Source: SIAJ01 sp036266155
GTDB taxonomy: Bacteria; Planctomycetota; Planctomycetia; Gemmatales; Gemmataceae
Assembly: GCA_036266155.1 (NCBI GenBank)
Contig: DATANR010000366.1
Coordinates: 1 to 61,279, forward strand
DNA: 61,279 nucleotides
Reading direction: 5' to 3'
Shown here: positions 16,457 to 23,464 of the stretch, piece by piece
Layout: every line of letters begins with the position of its first letter
How positions within the stretch are numbered: the first letter of the stretch is position 1
Notes under the pieces: model-generated
What the model saw: only the letters and a program-made list of their open reading frames with translations
Told to the model about the DNA's origin: nothing
Database searches by the model: none
Made by a program: the position numbers and the translations under genes

Positions 16457-17748
16457 GGCTTCGCAGGCGGCCGGTCGACGCCGGTGATGAGGCGGGCCGA
16501 TCGATTCCGCGTCAGGTAGTTCCAGAACCATTGGAACATGACCATGACGCGATTCGAGAAGTTAATCAAGTAGACGATGTGCACGAACAGCCACGCCAGC
16601 CAGGCGATGAACCCGGTCAACCGAATCGGGCCAATCTCAGTGACGGCGGCATTGCGGCCAATCGTCGCCATGCTCCCCTTGTCCCAGAACGAAAAGACGC
16701 CGACCTCGGTGCGGCCGGCCAGTCGCTTGCGAATGGTCGCTGCCGCGAACTTGCCACCCTGAATCGCCCCCTGGGCCACGCCCGGCACCGGCTTGCCATT
16801 CGACGTGACGGCCGCCATGTCACCGATCACGAAGATGTTCGGATGGCCCGACACGGTGAGGTCCGGTTGCACGATCACCCGGCCGCCGCGATCGATCGTC
16901 GCTCCGGTCGCGTCCGCGATCATCTTGCCGAGCGGCGACGCCTTGACGCCCGCGCCCCAGACGACCGTCGAGGTGTCGATGCGATGAATGGTCCCGCTGC
17001 GCTCGACCACGACATGATCGGGCTGAATGTCCTTGACCTTGGCCGACGTCCAGACCTCGACGCCCATGCGCCGCAAGGCCTTCTCGCCCTTCGCCGACAG
17101 CTTGGCGTGAAACGGCGGCAAAATGCGCTCGTGGCCCTCGACCAGCACAATGCGTGCGGTCGCCGGGTCGACGCTGCGGAAGTCGTTGCGCATCGTGTGG
17201 TGGGCCAGTTCGCTAATCGCGCCGGCCATTTCGACGCCCGTGGCCCCACCCCCGACGACCACGAACGTCAAACAACGGTCACGTTCCGGACCGGCACTGT
17301 GGCGCTCGGCCATTTCGAATGCTGACAGCACTCGGCGACGAATCTCGGTCGCTTCCTCGACGGACTTGAGGCCCGGAGCATTCGCTTCCCAGGCCGTGTT
17401 GCCAAAGTAATTGTTGGTCGCCCCGGCCGCGACGATGAGGCTGTCGAACGGCAACCGCTCATCGCCCACGAGTACCGCCTTGCCCGGCACATCGAACCCG
17501 GTCACTTCGCCAAGCACGACCTTGCAGTTCTTTTGCTTCCGCAACACCGACCGCAACGGCGCCGCAATGTTGGCCGGCGACAAGGCCCCCGTCGCCACCT
17601 GATAGAGCAGCGGCTGAAACAGATGGAAATTGCGCCGATCGACGAGCGTGACGTCGACGTCCGCCCGCCGCAGACACTGCGCAGCCGTCAGCCCGCCGAA
17701 GCCCCCGCCGATGATGACGACCTTGTGCCGATCGGGCATTGTCTGCAT
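16453..17748 (-). CDS. NDH-2-like NAD(P)/FAD-dependent dehydrogenase
   Basis: This is 431 residues from ATG 17748 (17739 is an alternative; the frame is open to 17952 but that leader is not family-like). It is a type II NADH:quinone oxidoreductase candidate, passing electrons from NADH to quinone without pumping. The FAD-binding motif is KVVIIGGGFGGLTAAQ, followed by NFHLFQPLLYQVATGALSP, typical of NDH-2. The NADH-binding motif is FVVVGGGATGVEMAGAI. VFVIGDMAAV closes the FAD site, and GVAQGAIQGGKFAA is the quinone-site region. The C-terminus is hydrophobic (FIAWLAWLFVHIVYLINFSN), consistent with membrane association. Confidence 0.9.
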   Translation of the reverse strand: MQTMPDRHKVVIIGGGFGGLTAAQCLRRADVDVTLVDRRNFHLFQPLLYQVATGALSPANIAAPLRSVLRKQKNCKVVLGEVTGFDVPGKAVLVGDERLPFDSLIVAAGATNNYFGNTAWEANAPGLKSVEEATEIRRRVLSAFEMAERHSAGPERDRCLTFVVVGGGATGVEMAGAISELAHHTMRNDFRSVDPATARIVLVEGHERILPPFHAKLSAKGEKALRRMGVEVWTSAKVKDIQPDHVVVERSGTIHRIDTSTVVWGAGVKASPLGKMIADATGATIDRGGRVIVQPDLTVSGHPNIFVIGDMAAVTSNGKPVPGVAQGAIQGGKFAAATIRKRLAGRTEVGVFSFWDKGSMATIGRNAAVTEIGPIRLTGFIAWLAWLFVHIVYLINFSNRVMVMFQWFWNYLTRNRSARLITGVDRPPAKP

Positions 17749-18062
17749 TCCATGGGAGATCGCAGAGGATGTGGTACGGAGGGCAACACTTCGTAGCCAC
17801 CATCGAGTGGCGTCCGAGCGCGCGGTCCGATCGGGACTGCCGAGTCTGCAGGTCTCTTTGACCGAGAGACTTTGAGAAAACTCCGTTGGAAGTTCTGGAT
17901 CAGGCGTTCGGAAAATCCAACCGAGATCAGTTAATGCACATTCATGCTGCACTCAAAAAACAGTTATCGAAAAGTTGAAATTCTCGGTGAAGTCGTTTGG
18001 AGGATTCGGCAAACTCTCATTTGGGTTATCCAATCAATGGTTCTGACGCCGGAGTCAGCAGT
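17749..18062. other. Divergent intergenic region
   Basis: This 314-base stretch separates the dehydrogenase (-) from the gene at 18063 (+). Its right half is AT-richer. I see no convincing promoter pair, RNA or repeat. Confidence 0.5.
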
Positions 18063-18623
18063 ATGGACCCCGCGATCATCGCGGCCGGCATTGGTGCAAT
18101 TGCAACCGTCGCCGCAGCCGTCATCGGACTCAGGTCTGGTAAGAAGGCTGGCCGCCAAGAACTAGCGAGGGAAATTGATGATGCGCCTCGAAAGTACGTG
18201 GATCACCTTGACCGTTTGATTCAGAGAGCAATCAACGAGGGTGCCGCAAACGCCGCGCTAAATGCTCGGGCGATCGTATCCACACGGAACGATCTCCGGG
18301 AGTCGTTGATGAAAATATCCGATCGCCTGAATTCGGATATCGACCGGCTGGCCGAGGAGATCGGTGAATCGACCGGTACTCAAAGAACTAACGGAGGCCG
18401 GACACAAGCAGCATCTGGCGCTGTCTTTGACACGATTCAAGTGCTATCACGCAAATGGCCAGCGAAGAAGGATCAAGTGGAGGTGGAGTTGCGAAAAGTG
18501 CTAGCAGAGCTGGGACTGCTCGGGCGCAGCCCTAATCGGCCCACCCAAGAACCTCCTTCGGCTGAACCACCGCCGACCGAACCCCCGCCTCGCCCATCTC
18601 CTCGCCCAACGGTCCCTGCCTAA
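18063..18623 (+). CDS. Membrane-anchored coiled-coil protein with proline-rich tail
   Basis: This 186-residue protein, not recognised, starts MDPAIIAAGIGAIATVAAAV, a single N-terminal TM helix. Lysine-rich and then long charged helices follow (residues ~25-110, coiled-coil-like, e.g. LMKISDRLNSDIDRLAEEIG). The tail is proline-rich (EPPSAEPPPTEPPPRPSP). GGAG at 18050 supports ATG 18063. The layout suggests a small bitopic protein with its soluble part on one face of the membrane. The neighbours give no functional clue. Confidence 0.6.
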   Translation: MDPAIIAAGIGAIATVAAAVIGLRSGKKAGRQELAREIDDAPRKYVDHLDRLIQRAINEGAANAALNARAIVSTRNDLRESLMKISDRLNSDIDRLAEEIGESTGTQRTNGGRTQAASGAVFDTIQVLSRKWPAKKDQVEVELRKVLAELGLLGRSPNRPTQEPPSAEPPPTEPPPRPSPRPTVPA

Positions 18624-19119
18624 GTCCAAGATTCGGCTGCGAGTTGGAGTAAGAATTGAGATCCGATGAGGGTTCGAGCCATTTCTGCCCGCGCATTCTG
18701 GAGTGGAACGCGGCGATTTCGGGAAAGTCCTGTAACGACCGATGCTCAGTCTTTGCAACCTTGAGCGAGTTGATCGACCTCATCGCGTCACTGCCGGGAT
18801 GGTCATCGCACAAGTGTCGCTCTTCCTGAAGAATTGGAGCTGGTGTGGTTCGAGTTGACTCATGCAACGAGAAAAATAACGTCGAGGCGTTCACATCCGA
18901 TTCCGCGTTGGGATTCGATTTGTCGAGGGCGTAGTTAAGGAAGATCGAGGCCCCCTCGAGATCGGAGGGCGCATCTGTATGAAGTCGAATTTCGCATGGA
19001 CCCGCGCGAACCAGAAGTCTCTTATATCGAGTTGCCGGCCGTGGATATGGAGCCGGTCGAAGTAGCGACCTAATTTCGACGTGATCCCGTTCGGCGGCAC
19101 GCTCGCGATTGAGCAGCAA
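18532..19119 (-). CDS. Doubtful ORF in an otherwise gene-poor stretch
   Basis: This is a 195-codon frame with TTG start on the minus strand. The middle (CEIRLHTDAPSDLEGASIFL, then LNSYSNSQPNLGL) has an ordinary amino-acid mix, so it could be a real gene, but I recognise no family, no ribosome-binding site is evident, and its 3' part overlaps the gene at 18063-18623. Apart from this frame, 18624-19256 contains nothing I can support. Confidence 0.2.
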   Translation of the reverse strand: MLLNRERAAERDHVEIRSLLRPAPYPRPATRYKRLLVRAGPCEIRLHTDAPSDLEGASIFLNYALDKSNPNAESDVNASTLFFSLHESTRTTPAPILQEERHLCDDHPGSDAMRSINSLKVAKTEHRSLQDFPEIAAFHSRMRGQKWLEPSSDLNSYSNSQPNLGLRQGPLGEEMGEAGVRSAVVQPKEVLGWAD

Positions 19120-19256
19120 TTGCGATGTTTGACAATTGTCTGTCCGACGGTTAGTCTGGCAGAAGTTAGGCTATCCCGGCTGTGCCGATCGAGAACGCGA
19201 AGTAGACCCGAGAACGGAGACGCAACCGGCAGCTTCGGGAAATTCAGTCACAATCC

Positions 19257-19715
19257 ATGCTTCGGTGGGAGACGGTACAGCCGCCCGTCGAGAATGGGCA
19301 CATGATGCATATTTCGTTGGACAATGTCATAGCCGACACACTGCGGGACATGACTCCGCATGTCCGACGACTCTTGATGGAATTACAGAGTCGAAAGCGA
19401 TACGCCGATTTCCCTGTCATGTTGGCATTCATGGAGTTGATAACCCGATGGGGGGGGGTAGATCTGGACCTTGGTGGTTGGGGGAGGATAATGGCGGGTT
19501 GCATGGCAGAAGGCCCCGACATTCCAATCGAGGATGTGATCCGGATCCGTTACGCTTTTCATCCGAACCACTTGGATCTGTGCCGCCAGCCGGTCACCGA
19601 CGAGGCATTGGCGGCAATATCGGAGGACGTCGGCAAACTCGTCTTGATGGACACACTCGTCACGGACGCAGGTGTTCCTGTCCTTCTGAAGCTGGCCCGC
19701 CTGAAACGGTCACCC
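19257..19715 (+). pseudogene. Truncated gene with leucine-rich-repeat-like end
   Basis: The frame runs from ATG 19257 (or 19302/19305, giving MMHISLDNVIADTL). It ends in VTDEALAAISEDVGKLVLMD followed by TLVTDAGVPVLLKLARLKR, which has the VTDAGL-type repeat of planctomycete LRR proteins. At about 19705-19715 the homology stops abruptly and the DNA becomes a fragment of an AHSA1-family gene on the other strand. The frame then reads on as antisense nonsense to 19997. I infer a 3'-truncated LRR-type gene. The N-terminal part is unrecognised. Confidence 0.55.
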
Positions 19716-19775
19716 ATTGGACACGGCGCCGATGAACTTCGAGTCTTCGCGTTCCATGGCGTGCGTCATCGTCAG
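19710..19775 (-). pseudogene. Fragment of a second AHSA1/SRPBCC-family gene
   Basis: On the minus strand this reads LTMTHAMEREDSKFIGAVSN plus G, then a stop. The intact gene at 20561-21016 reads LTLTHTMEREGSKFIGAVSN plus G at the matching place, so 18 of 21 residues agree. The DNA differs at several positions, so this is an older paralogue fragment, not a fresh copy. It lies between the truncated LRR-like gene and the stop of the VapC-like gene. Confidence 0.7.
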
Positions 19776-19777
19776 TG

Positions 19778-20209
19778 CTACTCAAGCACCAGCAGATCAA
19801 GCCCTTTGAATTGCTTAAACCCCTTGTCCGTCGTCACCAATTGCTGGCGACCCGCGACAGCAAAGGCGGCGAGAAAAGCGTCCATCCACAACTTCGGCGC
19901 GGCCGCTGGGAATTGGCAGTACTTCCTCCACTGCGACTCAAGGCCCGACGGCTCGTCTGTCCAGGCGACGCGACGGTCAGCGCGAAAGTCCGCGTAGACC
20001 GTCCAGGCGGCCTTGTTTGTTAACGGCGGTATCCCGTACGGCGAAAGGACCGCGGCGGTCGTCAATAGCCGCAGAAACGATTGTTGGGTCGCCCGACAAA
20101 ACACGACTTCACTTTGGCTGCATTTATCCAGCCATGCCCGCGCCGTCTTGTGAAGGTCATGCTTGGAGAGTGCGAGCGCCAGCCAGATGTTGCTATCGGC
20201 GAGCACCAA
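19778..20209 (-). CDS. vapC: PIN-domain toxin (VapC family)
   Basis: This 143-residue protein is probably a ribonuclease toxin. The PIN acidic residues are Asp in VLADSNIWLALAL (N-terminus), Asp in LWMDAFLAAFA (near 108) and Asp in LVTTDKGFKQF (near 127). HDLHKTARAWLDKCSQ and FCRATQQSFLRLLTT are typical of VapC proteins of this subgroup. The start is TTG 20209 or GTG 20206. It overlaps the antitoxin gene by 17 bases, so its translation depends on the antitoxin frame. Both genes run on the minus strand in antitoxin-toxin order. Confidence 0.88.
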   Translation of the reverse strand: MVLADSNIWLALALSKHDLHKTARAWLDKCSQSEVVFCRATQQSFLRLLTTAAVLSPYGIPPLTNKAAWTVYADFRADRRVAWTDEPSGLESQWRKYCQFPAAAPKLWMDAFLAAFAVAGRQQLVTTDKGFKQFKGLDLLVLE

Positions 20210-20486
20210 GGTGCCACTCCGCTTCCTGATTGAGAAGGATGTTCGCCACGCGATCCGGCGTCATCTCCGTGGCGGGCGTGGCCGCGTGGCGACATTCAAT
20301 GACGGGCAGCCCCGTTTTTTTGTCCCGCCGGACCACTGGTTCCGCCGACGTTGAATCGGTTTCGGGCGCTGCGAGCCCACGGCGGAGCAACTCCTCAACC
20401 GCATCTTTGAGCTTTTGCCGGCGATTCACGGCGCGAATCTTGATCTCGCGCACGAGGTTCTCCGGGAGATCGAGAGTCGTTTTCAT
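20193..20486 (-). CDS. vapB: Ribbon-helix-helix-type antitoxin (VapB-like)
   Basis: This 97-residue protein starts MKTTLDLPENLVREIKIRAV, a ribbon-helix-helix DNA-binding segment. A connecting part is followed by a C-terminal segment (TPDRVANILLNQEAEWHLG) that would wrap the toxin. It neutralises the PIN toxin and should repress the shared promoter. The promoter boxes directly upstream place the transcription start at or next to the ATG, so the mRNA is predicted to be leaderless. Confidence 0.82.
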   Translation of the reverse strand: MKTTLDLPENLVREIKIRAVNRRQKLKDAVEELLRRGLAAPETDSTSAEPVVRRDKKTGLPVIECRHAATPATEMTPDRVANILLNQEAEWHLGARR

Positions 20487-20492
20487 TTAGCC

Positions 20493-20521
20493 ATTTTGCT
20501 GGTTTCCCAGCTTTCTGTCAA
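20493..20521 (-). promoter_or_regulatory. Toxin-antitoxin promoter with embedded operator
   Basis: TTGACA (20521-20516), a 17-base spacer and CAAAAT (20498-20493) form a strong sigma70-like promoter on the minus strand. The spacer contains the inverted repeat GCTGGGAAACCAGC (20498-20511), well placed for a ribbon-helix-helix dimer. The ATG at 20486 lies 7 bases after the -10 box. Confidence 0.65.
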
Positions 20522-20523
20522 GA

Positions 20524-20556
20524 AGAGGCCGCCGTCATTCGATGACGCCGGCCTCT
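20524..20556. terminator. Hairpin after the AHSA1 gene
   Basis: Arms 20524-20538 and 20542-20556 pair with one mismatch around a 3-base loop. It begins five bases past the stop of the AHSA1 gene (20561) on the minus strand and would insulate the toxin-antitoxin promoter from it. Confidence 0.6.
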
Positions 20557-20560
20557 CACA

Positions 20561-21016
20561 TCACTTCGGAAACTCCTTCGCCGGCAGAATGGTCGAGCCG
20601 GTTTCGAGCAGCGACTTCAAGTTGGACAGAATCTTCGGCCAGCCGTTGGACACGGCGCCGATGAACTTCGAGCCTTCACGTTCCATGGTGTGGGTGAGGG
20701 TCAGTTTCACGGCCTCGCCCTCGGGTTCGATTTCCATCGTGCAGAGCGACCAACCCTCGGCCTTCATTTCCGGCATGAACTCGTTGCGCCAGCGGATCGA
20801 CATGCGCTTGACCGGCTCGAATTCCACGATTTCCCCGGTGTCAAGGACGCGGCCGTCGGGGAGGACGATCTTCCAAGCGCCGCCGACTCTCCAGTCCGCT
20901 TCGGGAAAGGCGCCGAGCCAGTATTGCTTGGCGAAGTCCGCACTCATCAGGGCGGACCAGAGGCGTTCGGGCGTTGTTCGGATGTAGGTGACGTAGACGA
21001 AGCGGGATTCAGCCAT
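20561..21016 (-). CDS. AHSA1/SRPBCC-domain protein
   Basis: This 151-residue protein is made of one SRPBCC (Bet v 1-like) domain: VYVTYIRTTPERLWSALMSA at the start, QYWLGAFPEADWRVGGAWKI with the typical W.G motif, and a C-terminal helix with GWPKILSNLKSLLETG. Such proteins bind hydrophobic ligands or act as co-chaperone-like factors. AAGGAG lies just upstream of ATG 21016; the frame itself is open to 21058. It overlaps the ArsR gene by 8 bases. ArsR plus AHSA1 is a very common pair, with the regulator controlling both. Confidence 0.88.
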   Translation of the reverse strand: MAESRFVYVTYIRTTPERLWSALMSADFAKQYWLGAFPEADWRVGGAWKIVLPDGRVLDTGEIVEFEPVKRMSIRWRNEFMPEMKAEGWSLCTMEIEPEGEAVKLTLTHTMEREGSKFIGAVSNGWPKILSNLKSLLETGSTILPAKEFPK

Positions 21017-21353
21017 CGGTTTCTCCTTCGAGTTGTTTCTTGAGTTCCGCCAATACACGCAGGCGTTCGCGGTCGAACTGGCCGATCCAACGCTGGGCGA
21101 TGTCGTGGATCGGCACCGGGTTCAGGTAATGCAACTTTTCGCGGCCCCGCCAGATCGGGACCACGAGGTTGGCATCCTCCAGCACGGTCAGGTGCTTGGT
21201 CACGGCTTGCCGGGTCATCTCCAGATGGGCGCAGAGTTGCCCCAGAGTCTGGCCGTTGTCCGCACGCAACAGGTCCAGCAACTTTCGGCGACTGGCGTCG
21301 GCCAGCGCCTTGAACACCTTGTCCATATCGGCATCCACGACCTTATTATGCAA
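21009..21353 (-). CDS. ArsR-family winged-helix regulator paired with AHSA1
   Basis: This 114-residue protein has the stretch MDKVFKALADASRRKLLDLL, the typical first helices, followed by LGQLCAHLEMTRQAVTKHLT (recognition helix) and the wing with WRGREKLHYLNPVPI. The RREKLHYLNPxPI-type wing is typical of the ArsR subgroup that precedes SRPBCC genes and lacks metal-binding cysteines. The start is 21353 (MHNKVVDAD) or 21326 (MDKVFKAL). Upstream on this strand, TTGCATAATAAG-like AT-rich bases (about 21340-21362) may hold its promoter. Confidence 0.88.
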   Translation of the reverse strand: MHNKVVDADMDKVFKALADASRRKLLDLLRADNGQTLGQLCAHLEMTRQAVTKHLTVLEDANLVVPIWRGREKLHYLNPVPIHDIAQRWIGQFDRERLRVLAELKKQLEGETDG

Positions 21354-21449
21354 CCAAATGGTTGCATGTCAAGAGCATACTTGAGATTTGCCTTTCACCA
21401 ACTGTCAGCTCGTGGCTACTATGGCCTTCAGCAATTGCGGAGTACGTCG

Positions 21450-22583
21450 ATGAAGGGACTTGCGGTTACTGTGCTGTCGATGTTGGCCTTCGCCTCGTGC
21501 GCTTCGGCTCTTGGCCCCTGCTTCAGCCGCGAGCAGCCGACATTGCGTGAAGAGGCGGCAAACGCCAAGGTCATCGTTTATGGCACGATTGCCAACGCCA
21601 AGAGAATCGGCGATGGCGGGACGACGGACCTGATCGTTTCCCGTGTTCTCAAAAGCGATCCGGCGGCAGCCGGCAAAAAGGTTATTCAGATCGATCGCTA
21701 TATCGAGATCCCCACCGACCCCGACAATCCACGGACCTATCTCGTGTACGGCGACGTGGAGGAGGGCCAGGTTGATTTCTATCGCGGCGAGGCGGTGGGG
21801 CCGGCGGTCGCCGACTATTTGGCCAAGTCGCTCGCGACTAACATTAACAAAGATCATGTCAGCCTGCTGAAACATTGCGCCAAGCACTTTGAGCACGAAG
21901 AACCCATCGTCGCCGGCGACGCGGTGGCGGAGTTCCAGCGCGCGGCTGATGCGGACGTTCGGACGGCATGCCGGGCGATCGACCCGGATCGGCTGCGGCG
22001 CTTCTTGCATGACAAGGACATCTCGCATTCCCGATTAGGTCTTTATGCGATGCTGCTCGCGCATGACGGCAACCGCTCCGACGCGGTTCTGATTCGCGAT
22101 TGGCTGGACAAACTGGCGGACGGATCGAGTTCCTTGGAATTTCTCTTCACGGCCTACACGCTGCTCGACCCGGTCGCCGGCTGGGCGTACACATGCAACC
22201 TCATCCAGAATCCGAAGACGGAGTTTATGGTTCGCTACTCGGGCTTGCGTGCTGCCCGCTACTTTCAGAACACAAGGCCGGACGTGCTTTCGGTCGACGA
22301 CCGCGTGAAAGCTCTGCGGATTTCGCTTCGTCACGCGGACATGGCTGACCTCGCCATCGACGACTTGCGGCGCTGGCAACACTGGAAGCTGACGAACGAA
22401 GTGTTGTCGATTACGGAACAAAAGGGCTTCGATCTGGCAATCATCCGTCGAGCGCAAGTCAAATATGCGATCCAGTGTCCGGATGAAAAGGCAGTTCAGT
22501 TCGTCGCCACGATGTGCGCGACGGACCCGGTGGGTCTAAGGGAGATTCGGGAACTGTTGGACGCGGAGTTGTCGGGGAAATAG
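21450..22583 (+). CDS. Secreted protein of unknown function
   Basis: This 377-residue protein has a signal peptide (MKGLAVTVLSMLAFASCASA). The N-terminal ~110 residues of the mature protein look like a small beta-barrel (AKVIVYGTIANAKRIGDGGT, IEIPTDPDNPRTYLVYGDVE), reminiscent of OB-fold NTR-like domains. The remainder is helical in a HEAT-like manner (DLAIDDLRRWQHWKLTNEVL). No catalytic motif is seen. The frame is open upstream to 21033, but GGAG at 21439 and the signal peptide favour ATG 21450. A strong hairpin follows immediately. Confidence 0.7.
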   Translation: MKGLAVTVLSMLAFASCASALGPCFSREQPTLREEAANAKVIVYGTIANAKRIGDGGTTDLIVSRVLKSDPAAAGKKVIQIDRYIEIPTDPDNPRTYLVYGDVEEGQVDFYRGEAVGPAVADYLAKSLATNINKDHVSLLKHCAKHFEHEEPIVAGDAVAEFQRAADADVRTACRAIDPDRLRRFLHDKDISHSRLGLYAMLLAHDGNRSDAVLIRDWLDKLADGSSSLEFLFTAYTLLDPVAGWAYTCNLIQNPKTEFMVRYSGLRAARYFQNTRPDVLSVDDRVKALRISLRHADMADLAIDDLRRWQHWKLTNEVLSITEQKGFDLAIIRRAQVKYAIQCPDEKAVQFVATMCATDPVGLREIRELLDAELSGK

Positions 22584-22623
22584 CCGCTGGCGGCGTAGCG
22601 CGAGCGTGCTACGCCGCCAGCGG
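22584..22623. terminator. Bidirectional hairpin terminator between convergent genes
   Basis: Perfect 16-base arms CCGCTGGCGGCGTAGC (22584-22599) and its complement (22608-22623) form the core. Outer bases AAATAGCC (22578) and GGCTATTT (22631) can extend the stem past an internal loop. It fills the 49 bases between stops at 22583 (+) and 22633 (-). Confidence 0.75.
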
Positions 22624-22632
22624 CGAGAACGG

Positions 22633-23088
22633 CTATTTCTTCTTCTTCAGCACCGCCACGATTTGCCGATTCTCTTGCGTCGACGAGAATTCCGTTGGCC
22701 GTTCCTTGACGCCCGGCATCGCCATGCAGACGGTGATCGTGTCGCCTTCGATCTTGTAGATGCCGGGTTGCTCTTTGCCCGCATCGTTGCCCGTTTTGAT
22801 AATCAGGTCGAGGGTCGGCGTCTTGGCTTTCGGGTCGAGCTTGAGTTCGCCCTCTTCCATGTTGCCGCCGAGATCGAAGATGTACTTGTCCTTCTCGAAG
22901 GTCCACTTGGAACTGTCGAGCGTGTCCTGATCCTGTGCGAATCCGGCCTGTTCCCATTTCGTGATCATCCATTCGCCGAGGAATTTTTTGGCGTCGTCCT
23001 TGTCGTCTTTGTCGGCCGGCCTGGGGGCAGCGAATCCAAGCCCGGTGACCAAGCCGAGCATCACAGCACACAGCGACAGCAACTTCAT
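22633..23088 (-). CDS. Secreted TIGR03067-type protein
   Basis: This 151-residue protein has a signal peptide (MKLLSLCAVMLGLVTGLGFA). The mature part has an early FLGEWMITKWEQAG stretch, KYIFDLGGNMEEGELKLDPK in the middle and GIYKIEGDTITVCMA near the end. This is the pattern of the TIGR03067 family, abundant in planctomycetes and of unknown function, with a lipocalin-like beta architecture. It ends with a lysine run (VLKKKK). The frame is open upstream to 23385 but ATG 23088 gives the signal peptide. It is convergent with the gene at 21450 and divergent from clpC. Confidence 0.8.
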   Translation of the reverse strand: MKLLSLCAVMLGLVTGLGFAAPRPADKDDKDDAKKFLGEWMITKWEQAGFAQDQDTLDSSKWTFEKDKYIFDLGGNMEEGELKLDPKAKTPTLDLIIKTGNDAGKEQPGIYKIEGDTITVCMAMPGVKERPTEFSSTQENRQIVAVLKKKK

Positions 23089-23464
23089 GGCACGTCTCCA
23101 GATGTGAGGGACCTCCGTTATCTTATGGCCGATTCGTTGGGGCAGGAGTTGGCTCCCTCGACAGATGGCGGTCGTTACATGACTGCACGTGCCTTGATTC
23201 TCCGACCCACCCGCGCTAGAATCCCCCAACTTTCCTCTCCACCATGATCCTGCACCGTTGAATTCGCCCGATGCCGGCCTTCCGATGGTCTCGAGGCCGC
23301 CGGCCTGCGTTGTCCAGAGGGGAGGGGCTTGCATAAGATGAAGTACAGCTATTTCATTCGTTCCGAACCGTTGAGCGGACTGCACGCTCTAACTATCCCG
23401 GGACCGCCCAAGACCTGACCGCCACCGCTGGCGGCGACACCCGGCACGCCGGAGAAGTCCTCAG
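23089..23464. other. Divergent intergenic region upstream of clpC
   Basis: 376 bases separate the TIGR03067 gene (-) and clpC (+). I looked for a CtsR-like heptad repeat (GGTCAAA) and a CIRCE element and saw neither. A 26-codon frame at 23338 has no visible homology and is not called. Confidence 0.5.

Noticed and set aside
19715..19997. Continuation of the LRR-like frame to 19997 as a real C-terminus
   Set aside because: From about 19710 it reads antisense through an AHSA1 fragment and the vapC gene, giving Ser/Arg-rich sequence without homology.
23089..23464. CtsR or CIRCE heat-shock operator before clpC
   Set aside because: No GGTCAAA direct repeat or long spaced inverted repeat was found in this stretch.
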